DNA of 11,828 nt, taken from positions 1-11,828 of the forward strand of contig CAZVYG010000115.1 of assembly GCA_964631605.1 (NCBI GenBank), given 5' to 3'. Positions 1-8,465 of the stretch are shown one piece after another. A model generated the notes under the pieces. The model saw nothing but the letters and a program-made list of their open reading frames with translations, did not search any database and was not told the DNA's origin. Each line of letters opens with the position of its first letter. The first letter of the stretch is position 1. The translations under genes and the position numbers were made by a program. The stretch comes from JARKQH01 sp964631605. GTDB lineage: Bacteria > Verrucomicrobiota > Verrucomicrobiia > Limisphaerales > UBA8199.

Positions 1-178
1 GGTTGGACCGCGCCGATTTGGAATCACACCGCCCCCCACCCTACGGAATTGCTGACGCGTCTCTCGCTCGCCGGACGGCTCCCGAGCCCCGGCACTCACT
101 CCCAGGGCCGGCACTCACAGTCGCTCGGCGACGCGGCCCCCCAACCCGTTGGCGCCGCAACTAAAGTATGTGCCCGAT

Positions 179-210
179 CGGACAGGGGAAGTGGAGATTC
201 CCCTTGTCCG
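179..210 (-). terminator. Bulged hairpin after the minus-strand operon
   Basis: Positions 179-190 pair with 198-210 (CGGACA and GGGGAA against their complements) with one unpaired T at 204 and a 7-base loop. It lies about 46 bases beyond the stop codon of the minus-strand gene ending at 256, where a terminator would be expected. No T-run follows on the minus strand, so it is not a classic intrinsic terminator; it may only stabilise the 3' end of the message. I see no gene in bases 1-178. Confidence 0.4.
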
Positions 211-255
211 CCTCCTCGCTGAAATCCGGGGTTCTTCCGCATTGGCTGTGCCCCC

Positions 256-900
256 TTACCCGCTCCACACCACGCCGGGTGGCGGGGTGTAGGCGAAGCA
301 GCCGGGGTTGAGGTTTCGCCGGAGGGGATTGGCCCGGCCGGAGGCCTGCAGCAGATGCTCGCGCAAATGAGCGGCAAACGGGTTCAGAACCGGATGGGGC
401 TGCCCGCGGGCATCTCGCGCCGCCGCAAGACGACACCAAAACCGGACGATGGCTTTTCTCACGGCGTCCACCGTCTGCTGGGCCAGGTCGCGGGTCCGGC
501 GCACATTACGGTTCTGGTGCGCCTCCAAGGCCTCGAGGTCCCGCTCCGCTTCGGCTTTGAGGACTTCTTCCGTCTCCGGATCCTCCAGCAAGGCCAGCAA
601 CTGGCGCCGGCGCTGCAGCAGGGCGCGGGCGGATTCGGCTTCATCCAGTCCGGCGCTGCGTTGCAGCAGCCGCGGGCTGGGGCCCGCTCCCCGCGGCTGG
701 AGCGCCACCGCGCGTTGAACCAAATCCAGCGCATGGATCGGCGCCTCCGAAGGGTTCAGCAACAGGCAGGCCACATAGAGCAGGCCCTGCTCCTCGCGCA
801 ACACGGCCCTGCGGCCTTCAAACACCAATTCCCAGCACCCCAACCCCCGCCGCAACGCGTAACGCGGCTCGCGATGAAAAGCTGAATCACTCAGTTTCAT
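256..900 (-). CDS. Winged-helix-like domain protein with C-terminal helical region
   Basis: This is a 214-residue cytoplasmic protein with no signal peptide or membrane segment. Residues about 20-66 (WELVFEGRRAVLREEQGLLY, then VACLLLNPSEAPIHALDLV) resemble a small winged-helix-like module that I recall from verrucomicrobial and actinobacterial proteins, often with a form like GLRYLAxLLxxPGxEFHxLDLV. A charged, Leu/Glu/Arg-rich helical stretch follows (about 85-145). The tail has a conserved-looking VRKAI, then HPVLNPFAAHLREHL, and ends with GCFAYTPPP. This matches the overall order of that family, but the biochemical role is unknown to me. Its ATG overlaps the stop of the upstream hydrolase gene by ATGA, so the two are probably translationally coupled. 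A DNA-binding role is an inference from the fold only. No frameshift is seen. Confidence 0.72.
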   Translation of the reverse strand: MKLSDSAFHREPRYALRRGLGCWELVFEGRRAVLREEQGLLYVACLLLNPSEAPIHALDLVQRAVALQPRGAGPSPRLLQRSAGLDEAESARALLQRRRQLLALLEDPETEEVLKAEAERDLEALEAHQNRNVRRTRDLAQQTVDAVRKAIVRFWCRLAAARDARGQPHPVLNPFAAHLREHLLQASGRANPLRRNLNPGCFAYTPPPGVVWSG

Positions 901-1739
901 GGCAGAGCGAAAACGCGACGGTTGACCGAAAGCTCAAAAAAAGGACGCGGCGCAAGCAGGCTTTGGCCGGGCGCGGGCTGGCCGTCAGGCATGACAGGGG
1001 CTTGCGCCCAGGCGGCCCGGCTCGAGAGAATGTCGCAATAAATCTGGTCGAACGTCTGTTCGATTCGATCCGGAGCAAAATACGCGCTGTGACCTCCCCG
1101 GAACCACCGCGTGAAAAGGACCGCCCCGCGGCGAGCCGTCGGCCCGGTTATTGCCTCGGGGTGCGCGCCGGCCCCGGCGTCCAGGCCGGTCCAGCCGGTC
1201 CGGCCGAGACAGCCATAGGGCCAGATGAGCCTGGCCCAAAGCCACGCCCGTACGCGGCGTAACGGGCCGCGCAGCGCCCGCGCGTCCCCGGCCAGCACGC
1301 GGTCGTCCGGGGAACAATAAGCGATGGCGGCGCCGAGCTGACCACGTTGGCACCAGTTCCAAACGCCGTTGGCGCGCACGTCCGCCGGGCAGGCCGCGCC
1401 GGTCAGAATCAGGCCGCCGACCCGGTAACCGCGCGCGATCAGCCGATGGGTCACCCGGAGCGCGATGACTGCGCCGTTGCTGTGCGCCACGAACCAGGTC
1501 GGCGGCAAAGGCCAAGGCCTCCCTTCAAGAAACAACACGATCTCCTCCTCCAGCGCCCGGGCCAGACGCGGATTGCGCACCAGGCAATTCCAGCGCGGCA
1601 ACGGTCCCGCCGCGTATTCCTTCTTGAGCACCTTGACGCCAGCGTCGCGCCGGGACATCCAGGCGTCCAGCCGGTCCGGCCAGCTCGGGTCCGTCTGCCG
1701 CGTCAGAATTCCATGAAGAGCGACGAGTAACGTGTGCAT
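897..1739 (-). CDS. Alpha/beta-hydrolase-like (esterase/lipase-type) protein
   Basis: This 280-residue protein opens with LLVALHGIL, the usual first beta strand and HG oxyanion segment of alpha/beta hydrolases. A nucleophile-elbow-like motif A85-H-S87-N-G89 follows, a variant of GxSxG in which the first Gly is Ala. Candidate triad partners are Asp145 or Asp146 (SPDD) and His217 (RGGHSAYF), in the correct order and at plausible spacing. The substrate cannot be predicted. There is no signal peptide, so it probably acts in the cytoplasm. It sits between the lipoprotein gene (18 bases upstream) and the winged-helix gene (ATGA overlap), which indicates a single operon. The start at 1739 gives a normal N-terminus directly before the first strand. 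The last 25 or so residues are Pro-rich and look like a non-conserved tail. Confidence 0.8.
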   Translation of the reverse strand: MHTLLVALHGILTRQTDPSWPDRLDAWMSRRDAGVKVLKKEYAAGPLPRWNCLVRNPRLARALEEEIVLFLEGRPWPLPPTWFVAHSNGAVIALRVTHRLIARGYRVGGLILTGAACPADVRANGVWNWCQRGQLGAAIAYCSPDDRVLAGDARALRGPLRRVRAWLWARLIWPYGCLGRTGWTGLDAGAGAHPEAITGPTARRGAVLFTRWFRGGHSAYFAPDRIEQTFDQIYCDILSSRAAWAQAPVMPDGQPAPGQSLLAPRPFFELSVNRRVFALP

Positions 1740-1757
1740 GGCCTGGCATGGACAGGT

Positions 1758-2111
1758 TCAGGGCTGCCGGCCACCCATTGCGGCCCGCACCGCCGCTTCC
1801 GTAACCGTCGAGAGGGCTTGGGCGGCATCGTTCTGGTAACCGCGCAGTTCGATCCGCCGAACCCCGTTGCTGCCGGCCTCCACCGCCAGCGAGGCGATCG
1901 AGGTGCGCGCCCCGAGCGCCGCCCGGGAAAACCTTTCCCCGTGCTCGTTTGTGTAACTCACCACGGTGCAACCCGAGGCCAGCACCGCTGTGACGGCCAG
2001 CATGGCCAGAAGAGGGGCAACCCCGGGCGCCGGATTGGCCGCCGTTCCATCATCAGGGCGCTGCCGGGGAATGATCTGGGTCGAACGTTTGCTCGGAATT
2101 CTTGTCTTCAT
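1758..2111 (-). CDS. Small predicted lipoprotein
   Basis: This 117-residue protein has a basic N-terminus, a hydrophobic core PLLAMLAVTAVLA and a lipobox-like ASGC with the acceptor Cys48, so export and lipid anchoring are predicted. The mature part is about 70 residues: VVSYTNEHGERFSR, then a beta-rich segment (SIASLAVEA, RRIELRGYQND) and a C-terminal helix (TVTEAAVRAAM). I recall similar short lipoproteins in other Verrucomicrobiota, but no function is known to me. The n-region of about 33 residues is long for a lipoprotein. The only later ATG in frame (residue 37) would remove the positive charges, so 2111 is preferred despite no clear Shine-Dalgarno site. It is the first gene of the minus-strand operon, and the hydrolase start follows 18 bases later. 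Confidence 0.7.
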   Translation of the reverse strand: MKTRIPSKRSTQIIPRQRPDDGTAANPAPGVAPLLAMLAVTAVLASGCTVVSYTNEHGERFSRAALGARTSIASLAVEAGSNGVRRIELRGYQNDAAQALSTVTEAAVRAAMGGRQP

Positions 2112-2144
2112 TGGCTTGTCATTTCTCTGTTTTTCTGTCTTCAG

Positions 2145-2163
2145 CCGCCGCGCCGTGCGGCGG
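2145..2163 (-). other. GC hairpin in the 5' leader of the lipoprotein gene
   Basis: CCGCCGC (2145-2151) and GCGGCGG (2157-2163) form a perfect 7-bp stem with a 5-base loop, 34-52 bases upstream of the lipoprotein ATG at 2111. If the transcript starts further upstream, as the dyads near 2214-2269 would suggest, this lies in its leader RNA. No riboswitch class is recognised, and chance is possible in GC-rich DNA. Confidence 0.25.
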
Positions 2164-2213
2164 GCCTCTTATCCTTGGCCGCGCGGTCAGATCTCCTGCG
2201 GGGAACGGATTTC

Positions 2214-2236
2214 AAGCTGTTGCGGGTTAACAGCTT
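2214..2236. promoter_or_regulatory. Perfect 8-bp dyad (AAGCTGTT-N7-AACAGCTT)
   Basis: The half-sites AAGCTGTT (2214-2221) and AACAGCTT (2229-2236) are exact inverted copies with a 7-base spacer. Their centres are 15 bases apart. The site lies in the gap between divergent genes, about 100 bases from the lipoprotein start and 190 from the giant gene start. It looks like a binding site for a dimeric regulator, but this is inferred only from symmetry and location. Confidence 0.45.
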
Positions 2237-2245
2237 CCTTGCAAC

Positions 2246-2269
2246 TGACCGCGGTCAAGTCGCGGTCAA
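2246..2269. promoter_or_regulatory. 12-bp palindrome plus 11-base-spaced direct repeat
   Basis: TGACCGCGGTCA (2246-2257) is a perfect 12-bp palindrome. Its right part is repeated directly: CGCGGTCAA occurs at 2250-2258 and again at 2261-2269, a period of 11 bases, close to one helical turn, so both copies face the same side of the DNA. Together with the dyad at 2214-2236 it forms a compact candidate operator between divergent genes. No -10 element is obvious beside it. Confidence 0.45.
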
Positions 2270-2410
2270 AAAAGCCGCGGAGATTCACGGCCAGGGCGGG
2301 AAGGTTGTAAACGGGGATTCGGTCTTTTGGTGTTCGTCAGCCTCAGCCCTTCAGCGCCGGGTTTACCGCGGATAAATTCCGATTCTCATGGCTTTTTAGG
2401 CGGGTTTGGG

Positions 2411-2416
2411 TATGCT
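2411..2416 (+). promoter_or_regulatory. Possible -10 box of the giant protease gene
   Basis: TATGCT ends 11 bases before the ATG at 2428 and would place the transcript start near 2423, leaving only a very short leader. No convincing -35 hexamer is found 16-18 bases upstream, and no Shine-Dalgarno sequence precedes the ATG. The call is weak. If correct, the message would be nearly leaderless. Confidence 0.25.
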
Positions 2417-2427
2417 AAGCTTCCTAA

Positions 2428-5400
2428 ATGAAATGGCGTGTTGTTCTTCTGGCGGGCGCGGTTTTAGCCGGCGCCGCAGTTTTCGGTTTTATCCGTTCCT
2501 CACCGCAACCCGCCGGGGACCTGAACCAAACGCCGCCGCCTGCTGCCGCGGTTCAGACGCCGCCCGAGCCGTCCCCGGTCCCGACGCCCCCGACCGCCGC
2601 CGCGGCGCTGGGCGCCCATCCCACGTCCGCGCGGACGCGCGAGTTCGACCCGGCCATCAATCCGTATGCGGCAGCTTTGCGGGAGCCGGGCAAATCCAAG
2701 CGCGCGTGGGATGCGGCGTTTCTCCAGAACTATCAGAACGCGTCGAGCAATCAGCCGATCCGGTTTGAACTCACCCGCGGCGTCATGGCCGCCGGCGTCA
2801 TCAAAATCACCCAATATCGCGACGGCGCCCTGACTTACCTCTCCGGCGAATTGTCCGAGCCCGAAGCCGGAAGGTTTTTCTTTCTGACACCGCCTGAAGG
2901 CAGCCGGTCGGGTCCGGCCGTGGGCATCATCGAATTTCCCGGAAGCAAGCGGGCCTATCGAATTGAGCCGACCGGCGAGAACGGCTCGCCCGAATTATGG
3001 GAACGGCGTTTGGACGAAGTGGTCTGCCTGGCCATGCCGTTAATGGAAGCGGGGGCTTTGGCGGATGAAACCGCGAACATCCCCCCGCTGAATCCCTCCG
3101 AGGTGCCCGAATACGTGCCCGGTTACAACGACGGCATTGTTTCGCTGCAAAGCTATCCCGGGGCGCGCGGGGTGATCCTGTTGGACTTCTTTGGCGGCTA
3201 CACGCCCACCTGGGGCGGAGTCACCTATCCCAAACCGAATGTGAGCAACGCGCAAATCCGGGACTTGTGGAAACGGGTGGCCGAGGACTACATGCCCTTC
3301 AACATCAATGTGACCACCGACCGCCGGGTGTACGAAGCCGCCCCGGCCAACAGCCGGCAGCGCTGCGTCTTCAGCCCCTCGATCTCGGCCATGCCCTCGG
3401 GCGCCGCCGGGGTCGCCTACATCGGCTCCTGGGATTGGGGCAGCGACACGGTCTGCTGGTCCATTTACGTCAGCGGGAAATCCGGCGCCGAGGTGGGATC
3501 GCATGAGTTGGGTCATACCTTGACTCTCGGGCACGACGGCGACAGCAGCTCGGGGTATTATGCGGGACACGGCAGCGGCGCGGTGGGCTGGGCGCCAATC
3601 ATGGGTGCGGGCTACTACAAAAACGTGGTGCAGTGGAGCAAGGGCGAATACACCGGCGCCAACAATACCCAGGACGACCTGGCCCTCATCGTCAATGAAG
3701 TGAACGTGGACTATCGTCCCGACGACACCGGCCCGGCGCTGGGCTCGGCGCGCTACCTGGAACTGTTTCCCGGCAACGTCGCGCGGTCCGAGGGCGTGAT
3801 CGAAACCACTGGCGACACCGATGCCTTCCGCTTTACCACCACCGGCGGCGCGGTGTCCCTCACCGCCCGGCCGGTGGGCGACTGGGCCAACCTGGCCATC
3901 AGCCTGACCCTCGCCGACGCCACCGACACCGTCATCGCCAGCAACAATCCCCAAACCCAGCTTTATGCCGCCATCAGCAGCGCCGTTCCCGCCGGCACCT
4001 ACACCATCCGCGTCACCGGCGCGGGCCGCAACAATCCGCTGACCGACGGTTTTACCAGCTACGCCAGCCTGGGCTACTACTCGGTGACCGGCACCGTGGC
4101 GGGCGCGGTGCTGCCGACCCGGCTCAGCGTGGCCGAGCGGTCGCCGGTGGGCACCATCGTCGGAACCGTCCCGGCCACCAGCAGCGGCGATCCCCTCGCC
4201 TACGCCATCATCTCCGGCAACACCGGCAACACCTTCAACCTCGACAACGCCGGCGTGCTGCGCGTGGCCAACAACATGCTGCTGGATTACAACCGGCTGG
4301 CCACCAACACCATGTTCGCCGTCCAGTTCGAGTTGTTTGTCAACATCACCAACCTGGCCAATCCATCCCTCACCGAACTCAATCGCCGGGTGGTCGTCGC
4401 GGTCCTGGACATCAACGATCCGCCGGTCGTCACCGGCTTCACCGCCGCCGTCATCGAACACACCCGCCCGGGCACCGTGGTCGGCACCGTCAAAGTCACC
4501 GACCCGGACTTCTTCCAGGTGCTCAGCTACAGCCTCGCGGCGGGCAACAGCAACGGCGCATTTGCCATTGACCAGGGCGGCCAGATTAGCGTGGCCGGAG
4601 ACCTCAGCCGCGCTGTCCAAAGCGTTTACAGCCTCGCCGTGGCCGTCGCCGACGACCACCCCTCCAACCCCCTGGTCGGCACCGGCTACGTCACCATCCA
4701 AATCATCACCAACGGCACCCCCTTCCAGCCCGGCGCCATCCGCTATGCCCGCTACGATGGCATCGGGTCCGGCACCGCCGTCACCGACCTCACCGGCAAC
4801 GCCCGCTGGCCGCGGGACCCTTCCTCGGATGTGGAGATGACTTCCTTCGAGGGCGAAGTCAACCGCGCGGACAACTACGGCGCCGCCCTGCGGGGCTTCC
4901 TGCTTCCGCCCGCCACGGGGGTTTACACGTTCTGGATCGCGTCCGACGACAGCAGCGAGCTGTGGTTCAGTACAACCACCAACACCGCCTCCATCTCGCG
5001 CATCGCTTACGTCAGCGGCTACACCTCCTCGCGCCAGTGGACCAAATTCAGCTCGCAGCAATCCGCCGCGCTGACGCTTTATGCCGGCCAGGCGTATTAT
5101 TTCGAGGCCCGCATGAAAGAGGGCGGGGGCGGGGACCACATCGCCGTGGCGTGGCGCGGCCCGGCCACCGCGGGCCTGACCAACGTCATTCCCGGCCTCT
5201 ACCTCGCCCCTTACGAGTTGAATTACACGCCGCGCCTCACCGGTTTCAACGTGAAGCTCCATCGCGACGCCATCACCGGCGCCGCCGTCGGAAAAGTGGC
5301 CGTCTCGGACGTCAACAGCCGCGACACCCATGCCTTCGCCATTGTCTCGGGCAACTCCGCCGGCCTGTTTACCATTGACCCGGATGCGGGCGTGGTCCGC

Positions 5401-8400
5401 GTGGCCGACTCGGCGGCGCTGCTGGCCGCCGCCGGCCCCAGTTACACCCTGCAGGTGCGCGCGACCGACTCGGGCAACCCGCCGCTGTCCGCCACCGCCA
5501 ACGCGACCATCACCCTGGTTGATCCCCAAGCCATCACCGCCACCCAGGTGCAGCGCGAAATTTGGTACGACATCACCGGCTCGACCGTCGCCAACCTCAC
5601 CAATAACGCCGCGTATCCGCGCCGTCCGAACGCCTTCGCCGCCCTCAGCAAGTTCGAGGCGCCGGCGGATATGGCCGACAACTACGGCTCGCGCGTGCGG
5701 GCGCTGGTGACTCCGCCCGACTCGGGCGCCTACCGCTTCTTCATCGCCTCGGACGACGCCTCCTCCCTCCTGTTCAGCGCCAACACCAACGGCGCCGGCG
5801 CCGCCCGGATCGCCTACGTCTCCGGCTACACCAGCGCCAACAACTGGACGGCGAACGCGTCCCAAATGTCCGCCCCCATCAACCTCGTGGCCGGCCAGCC
5901 TTACTACCTCGAGGCGCTCCACAAGGAGGGCGGCGGCGGCGACCACCTCTCCGTCGCCTGGGCCGGGCCGGGAATTGTGGACACCAACGGCGCGGCTTCG
6001 ACCAACATCATTGCCGGGTCCTACCTTTCGCCGGTGGATTTGAATTACGCGCCGCAGATCACCGCCCAGACACTCCGCGTCTTCGCCTCGGCCCCGAACG
6101 GCACGCCCATCGGCACGGTGGCCGCCACCGACAGCCCGCTGGACACGCTGGCCTTCCAGATTCTTGACGGCAATACCAACAACCTCTTTGCCATCCACCC
6201 AGGCAGCGGCGTCGTCACCGTCGCCGACAACACGCTCCTGGCCGACGGTTCGGTCACCAATCTGGCCTTGACTGTCCAGGTCCAGGATTCCGGCTGCGGC
6301 GGCCTTTATCCGCGCCGCAGCGCCCAGGCCACCGTGACCGTCTCCGTCCAAAGCACCAACGCCCCTTACCTCTGGACGGGCGGCGGCGGAACCAACAATT
6401 GGAGCGACGCCGGCAACTGGGGCGGCGGCACGCTCTATCCCGGCGTGCGGCTGATCTTCGGCTGGCCGGCGCGGCAGACCAACGTCAACGACAGCGTCGC
6501 CACCCTCGGGTGGGTCCAGTTGACCAACGGCGGCTTCAACATCTCGGGCGCGCCCGTATCACTGCAATCCGGCCTGACCAACACCGCCGGAGCCAGCACC
6601 TGGAAGCTCGACACCACCCTCGGCGCGCCCCAAACCTGGGCCTGTTCCGCCGGCGAACTCACCGTCGCCGGCGCCATCACCAATAATGGCTTTACGCTCG
6701 GCGTCGTGGCCGCCGCCGATTTCCGCCTGCAGGGACCCGTCTCCGGCGCCGGCGGCCTCAGCAAAAGCGGCGCCTCGCGCCTCCTCATGCACGGCGCTCA
6801 CAGCTACACCGGACCGACCATCCTCGCCTCGGCCAGCGGCACCACCAGCACCCTCGAGGTCAGCGGCGCCAACGACCTCGATATCGGCGGCTCGGACGTG
6901 ACCCTCAACGGCCGGATGGACCTGTGGAACCACAACGCCACGATCGGCGGCCTCAACGGCAGCGGGATGGTCTTCGCCAATAACGGCCTGCGCACCCTCA
7001 CCCTCGGCGCCAACAACCACTCCGGCAGTTTCTCCGGCCTCATCCAGAACAGTTCCTGGGCCACCGGCGTCAAGCTCGCGTTAATCAAGACCGGCGCCGG
7101 CTCCCAAACCCTTTGGGGCACCAACACCTTCACCGGCGGCACCACCGTCAGCAACGGCACACTGGTCATCCCCGGCGGCGGCACCATCTTCAGCGGACCG
7201 GTCGCGGTTTACTCTCCCGGCATGCTGTCGGTGGACACCAGCTCGGGCCACAAGACCGCGGCGGTCCCCCTCGGCGGCGACGGCCAGATCCGCAAAACCG
7301 GCGTCAACAACTTCGTTCTCCAGGCCAGCAACAGCTTCTCCGGCGCCTTCCTGGTCAACGGCGGCTACCTGGTCTTTGACGGACTCGACACCGCCGCCGG
7401 TCAGCCCAAGCTCAATCTTGCCGGCGGCAGCGCCGCCCTCGGCGTCGCGTTCGTCAATAATGCCTGCACCCTCAGCTCGTTGTCGGGCAACGGGGCTTTC
7501 AACGTCGCCTACGGCGCCGATACCGGCACGCGCACCCTGGTGGTCAACCAAAACGAGGACACTCTTTACTCCGGGCCCCTCAACGATGGCGGCGCCGGAC
7601 GCATCCTGGCCTTGCGCAAAAGCGGCAGCGGACGGCTCACCCTGGCCGGCGCCAGCAGCTTCACCGGCCCGACCGAAGTCACCGGCGGCGCCTTGCAACT
7701 CAATGGCTTGTTAAACGCCAGCCCCGTCACCGTCAACGCCCTCGCGCGTCTCGAGGGCGCCGGCAACGCCGCCGGCCCCGTGACCCTCCACGGCGCCATT
7801 TCACCCGGCGCGGACGGTCCCGGCACCCTCACCACGGGCTCTCAAACCTGGCACAGCCTCGCCAGATACCAGTGGGAATTGCGCGACCCGGCCAGCGCGG
7901 GCGGCTGGGACAGCCTGCTCATCAACGGCACGCTCACCATCGCAGCCACGCCGGCCAATCCGTTCATCATCCGCCTGCTCACCCTCGACCAAACCAACGC
8001 CCCCGGCCCCGCGGCCGGCTTTAACAGCCTCGCCTCCTACCGGTGGACGCTGGCGGCCACCACCGGCGGCATCGTCAACTTCGACCCGGCGGCTTTCTTG
8101 CTCGACACCTCCGCATTCAGCAACGACTTCAGCGGCGGCAGTTTCCTCCTGACCGTCAGCAGCAACGCCCTGGTTTTGGACTATGTCCCGCCCGCCCCGC
8201 CCCAGCCGCCACAATTCACCGGCTATGCCAGCCTGGGCGAAGGCGGATTCCAGCTCGGCGCCTCCGGCGCCCCCAACTCCCCCTGGACTCTCCTCTCGGC
8301 CGAGGACCCGACCGCCCCGCTGCCCACCTGGACTCCGCTGGCCACCGGCTATTTCAGTCCCGAAGGCCTCTTCCTCTACACCGACGCCGAAGCCACCAAC

Positions 8401-8436
8401 CACCCGCAACGCTTCTACCGCATTGTGTCTCCGTAG
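2428..8436 (+). CDS. Giant secreted multidomain zinc metalloprotease / adhesin-like protein
   Basis: This protein has 2002 residues. Residues 1-22 form an export signal (MKWR, then a hydrophobic stretch), followed by a Pro-rich linker to about 60 and a propeptide-like region to about 230. The catalytic domain (about 235-435) carries a metzincin zinc site H359-E-L-G-H363 with H369-D and a Met-turn candidate M392 (APIMGAG). C313 and C343 could form a disulfide. Then come a PPC-like beta domain (436-553), cadherin-like repeats (556-667 with DINDPP, and 668-763), PA14 (about 765-933), cadherin-like (935-1032), PA14 (1033-1206), cadherin-like (1207-1311), a passenger from W1316, and autotransporter-associated repeats near 1438, 1551, 1615 and 1724. 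The last 80 residues end in PQRFYRIVSP. No barrel domain is present. An in-frame TAA directly before the ATG fixes the start. It is probably an envelope or extracellular protein that binds carbohydrate or surfaces; its substrate is unknown. Confidence 0.9.
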   Translation: MKWRVVLLAGAVLAGAAVFGFIRSSPQPAGDLNQTPPPAAAVQTPPEPSPVPTPPTAAAALGAHPTSARTREFDPAINPYAAALREPGKSKRAWDAAFLQNYQNASSNQPIRFELTRGVMAAGVIKITQYRDGALTYLSGELSEPEAGRFFFLTPPEGSRSGPAVGIIEFPGSKRAYRIEPTGENGSPELWERRLDEVVCLAMPLMEAGALADETANIPPLNPSEVPEYVPGYNDGIVSLQSYPGARGVILLDFFGGYTPTWGGVTYPKPNVSNAQIRDLWKRVAEDYMPFNINVTTDRRVYEAAPANSRQRCVFSPSISAMPSGAAGVAYIGSWDWGSDTVCWSIYVSGKSGAEVGSHELGHTLTLGHDGDSSSGYYAGHGSGAVGWAPIMGAGYYKNVVQWSKGEYTGANNTQDDLALIVNEVNVDYRPDDTGPALGSARYLELFPGNVARSEGVIETTGDTDAFRFTTTGGAVSLTARPVGDWANLAISLTLADATDTVIASNNPQTQLYAAISSAVPAGTYTIRVTGAGRNNPLTDGFTSYASLGYYSVTGTVAGAVLPTRLSVAERSPVGTIVGTVPATSSGDPLAYAIISGNTGNTFNLDNAGVLRVANNMLLDYNRLATNTMFAVQFELFVNITNLANPSLTELNRRVVVAVLDINDPPVVTGFTAAVIEHTRPGTVVGTVKVTDPDFFQVLSYSLAAGNSNGAFAIDQGGQISVAGDLSRAVQSVYSLAVAVADDHPSNPLVGTGYVTIQIITNGTPFQPGAIRYARYDGIGSGTAVTDLTGNARWPRDPSSDVEMTSFEGEVNRADNYGAALRGFLLPPATGVYTFWIASDDSSELWFSTTTNTASISRIAYVSGYTSSRQWTKFSSQQSAALTLYAGQAYYFEARMKEGGGGDHIAVAWRGPATAGLTNVIPGLYLAPYELNYTPRLTGFNVKLHRDAITGAAVGKVAVSDVNSRDTHAFAIVSGNSAGLFTIDPDAGVVRVADSAALLAAAGPSYTLQVRATDSGNPPLSATANATITLVDPQAITATQVQREIWYDITGSTVANLTNNAAYPRRPNAFAALSKFEAPADMADNYGSRVRALVTPPDSGAYRFFIASDDASSLLFSANTNGAGAARIAYVSGYTSANNWTANASQMSAPINLVAGQPYYLEALHKEGGGGDHLSVAWAGPGIVDTNGAASTNIIAGSYLSPVDLNYAPQITAQTLRVFASAPNGTPIGTVAATDSPLDTLAFQILDGNTNNLFAIHPGSGVVTVADNTLLADGSVTNLALTVQVQDSGCGGLYPRRSAQATVTVSVQSTNAPYLWTGGGGTNNWSDAGNWGGGTLYPGVRLIFGWPARQTNVNDSVATLGWVQLTNGGFNISGAPVSLQSGLTNTAGASTWKLDTTLGAPQTWACSAGELTVAGAITNNGFTLGVVAAADFRLQGPVSGAGGLSKSGASRLLMHGAHSYTGPTILASASGTTSTLEVSGANDLDIGGSDVTLNGRMDLWNHNATIGGLNGSGMVFANNGLRTLTLGANNHSGSFSGLIQNSSWATGVKLALIKTGAGSQTLWGTNTFTGGTTVSNGTLVIPGGGTIFSGPVAVYSPGMLSVDTSSGHKTAAVPLGGDGQIRKTGVNNFVLQASNSFSGAFLVNGGYLVFDGLDTAAGQPKLNLAGGSAALGVAFVNNACTLSSLSGNGAFNVAYGADTGTRTLVVNQNEDTLYSGPLNDGGAGRILALRKSGSGRLTLAGASSFTGPTEVTGGALQLNGLLNASPVTVNALARLEGAGNAAGPVTLHGAISPGADGPGTLTTGSQTWHSLARYQWELRDPASAGGWDSLLINGTLTIAATPANPFIIRLLTLDQTNAPGPAAGFNSLASYRWTLAATTGGIVNFDPAAFLLDTSAFSNDFSGGSFLLTVSSNALVLDYVPPAPPQPPQFTGYASLGEGGFQLGASGAPNSPWTLLSAEDPTAPLPTWTPLATGYFSPEGLFLYTDAEATNHPQRFYRIVSP
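4741..6351 (+). repeat. Tandem PA14 + cadherin-like coding module (two copies)
   Basis: Inside the giant gene, two consecutive PA14-plus-cadherin modules align. The segment IASDD occurs at residues 837-841 and 1106-1110, and KEGGGGDH at 897-904 and 1166-1173. Both pairs are exactly 269 residues (807 bp) apart. RIAYVSGYTS is also identical in both. At the edges the offset becomes 271-273 residues through small indels. Outside these motifs the copies have diverged clearly, so the duplication is old. Confidence 0.8.
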
Positions 8437-8465
8437 CCACAAAGGGGACCGGACCCTCGCGGCGC

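Noticed and set aside
3040..6351. 1103-codon open frame antisense to the giant gene
   Set aside because: The opposite strand has clear domain homology throughout. The antisense product is a monotonous G/V/A/D/R-rich sequence, typical of frames opened by GC-biased third codon positions.
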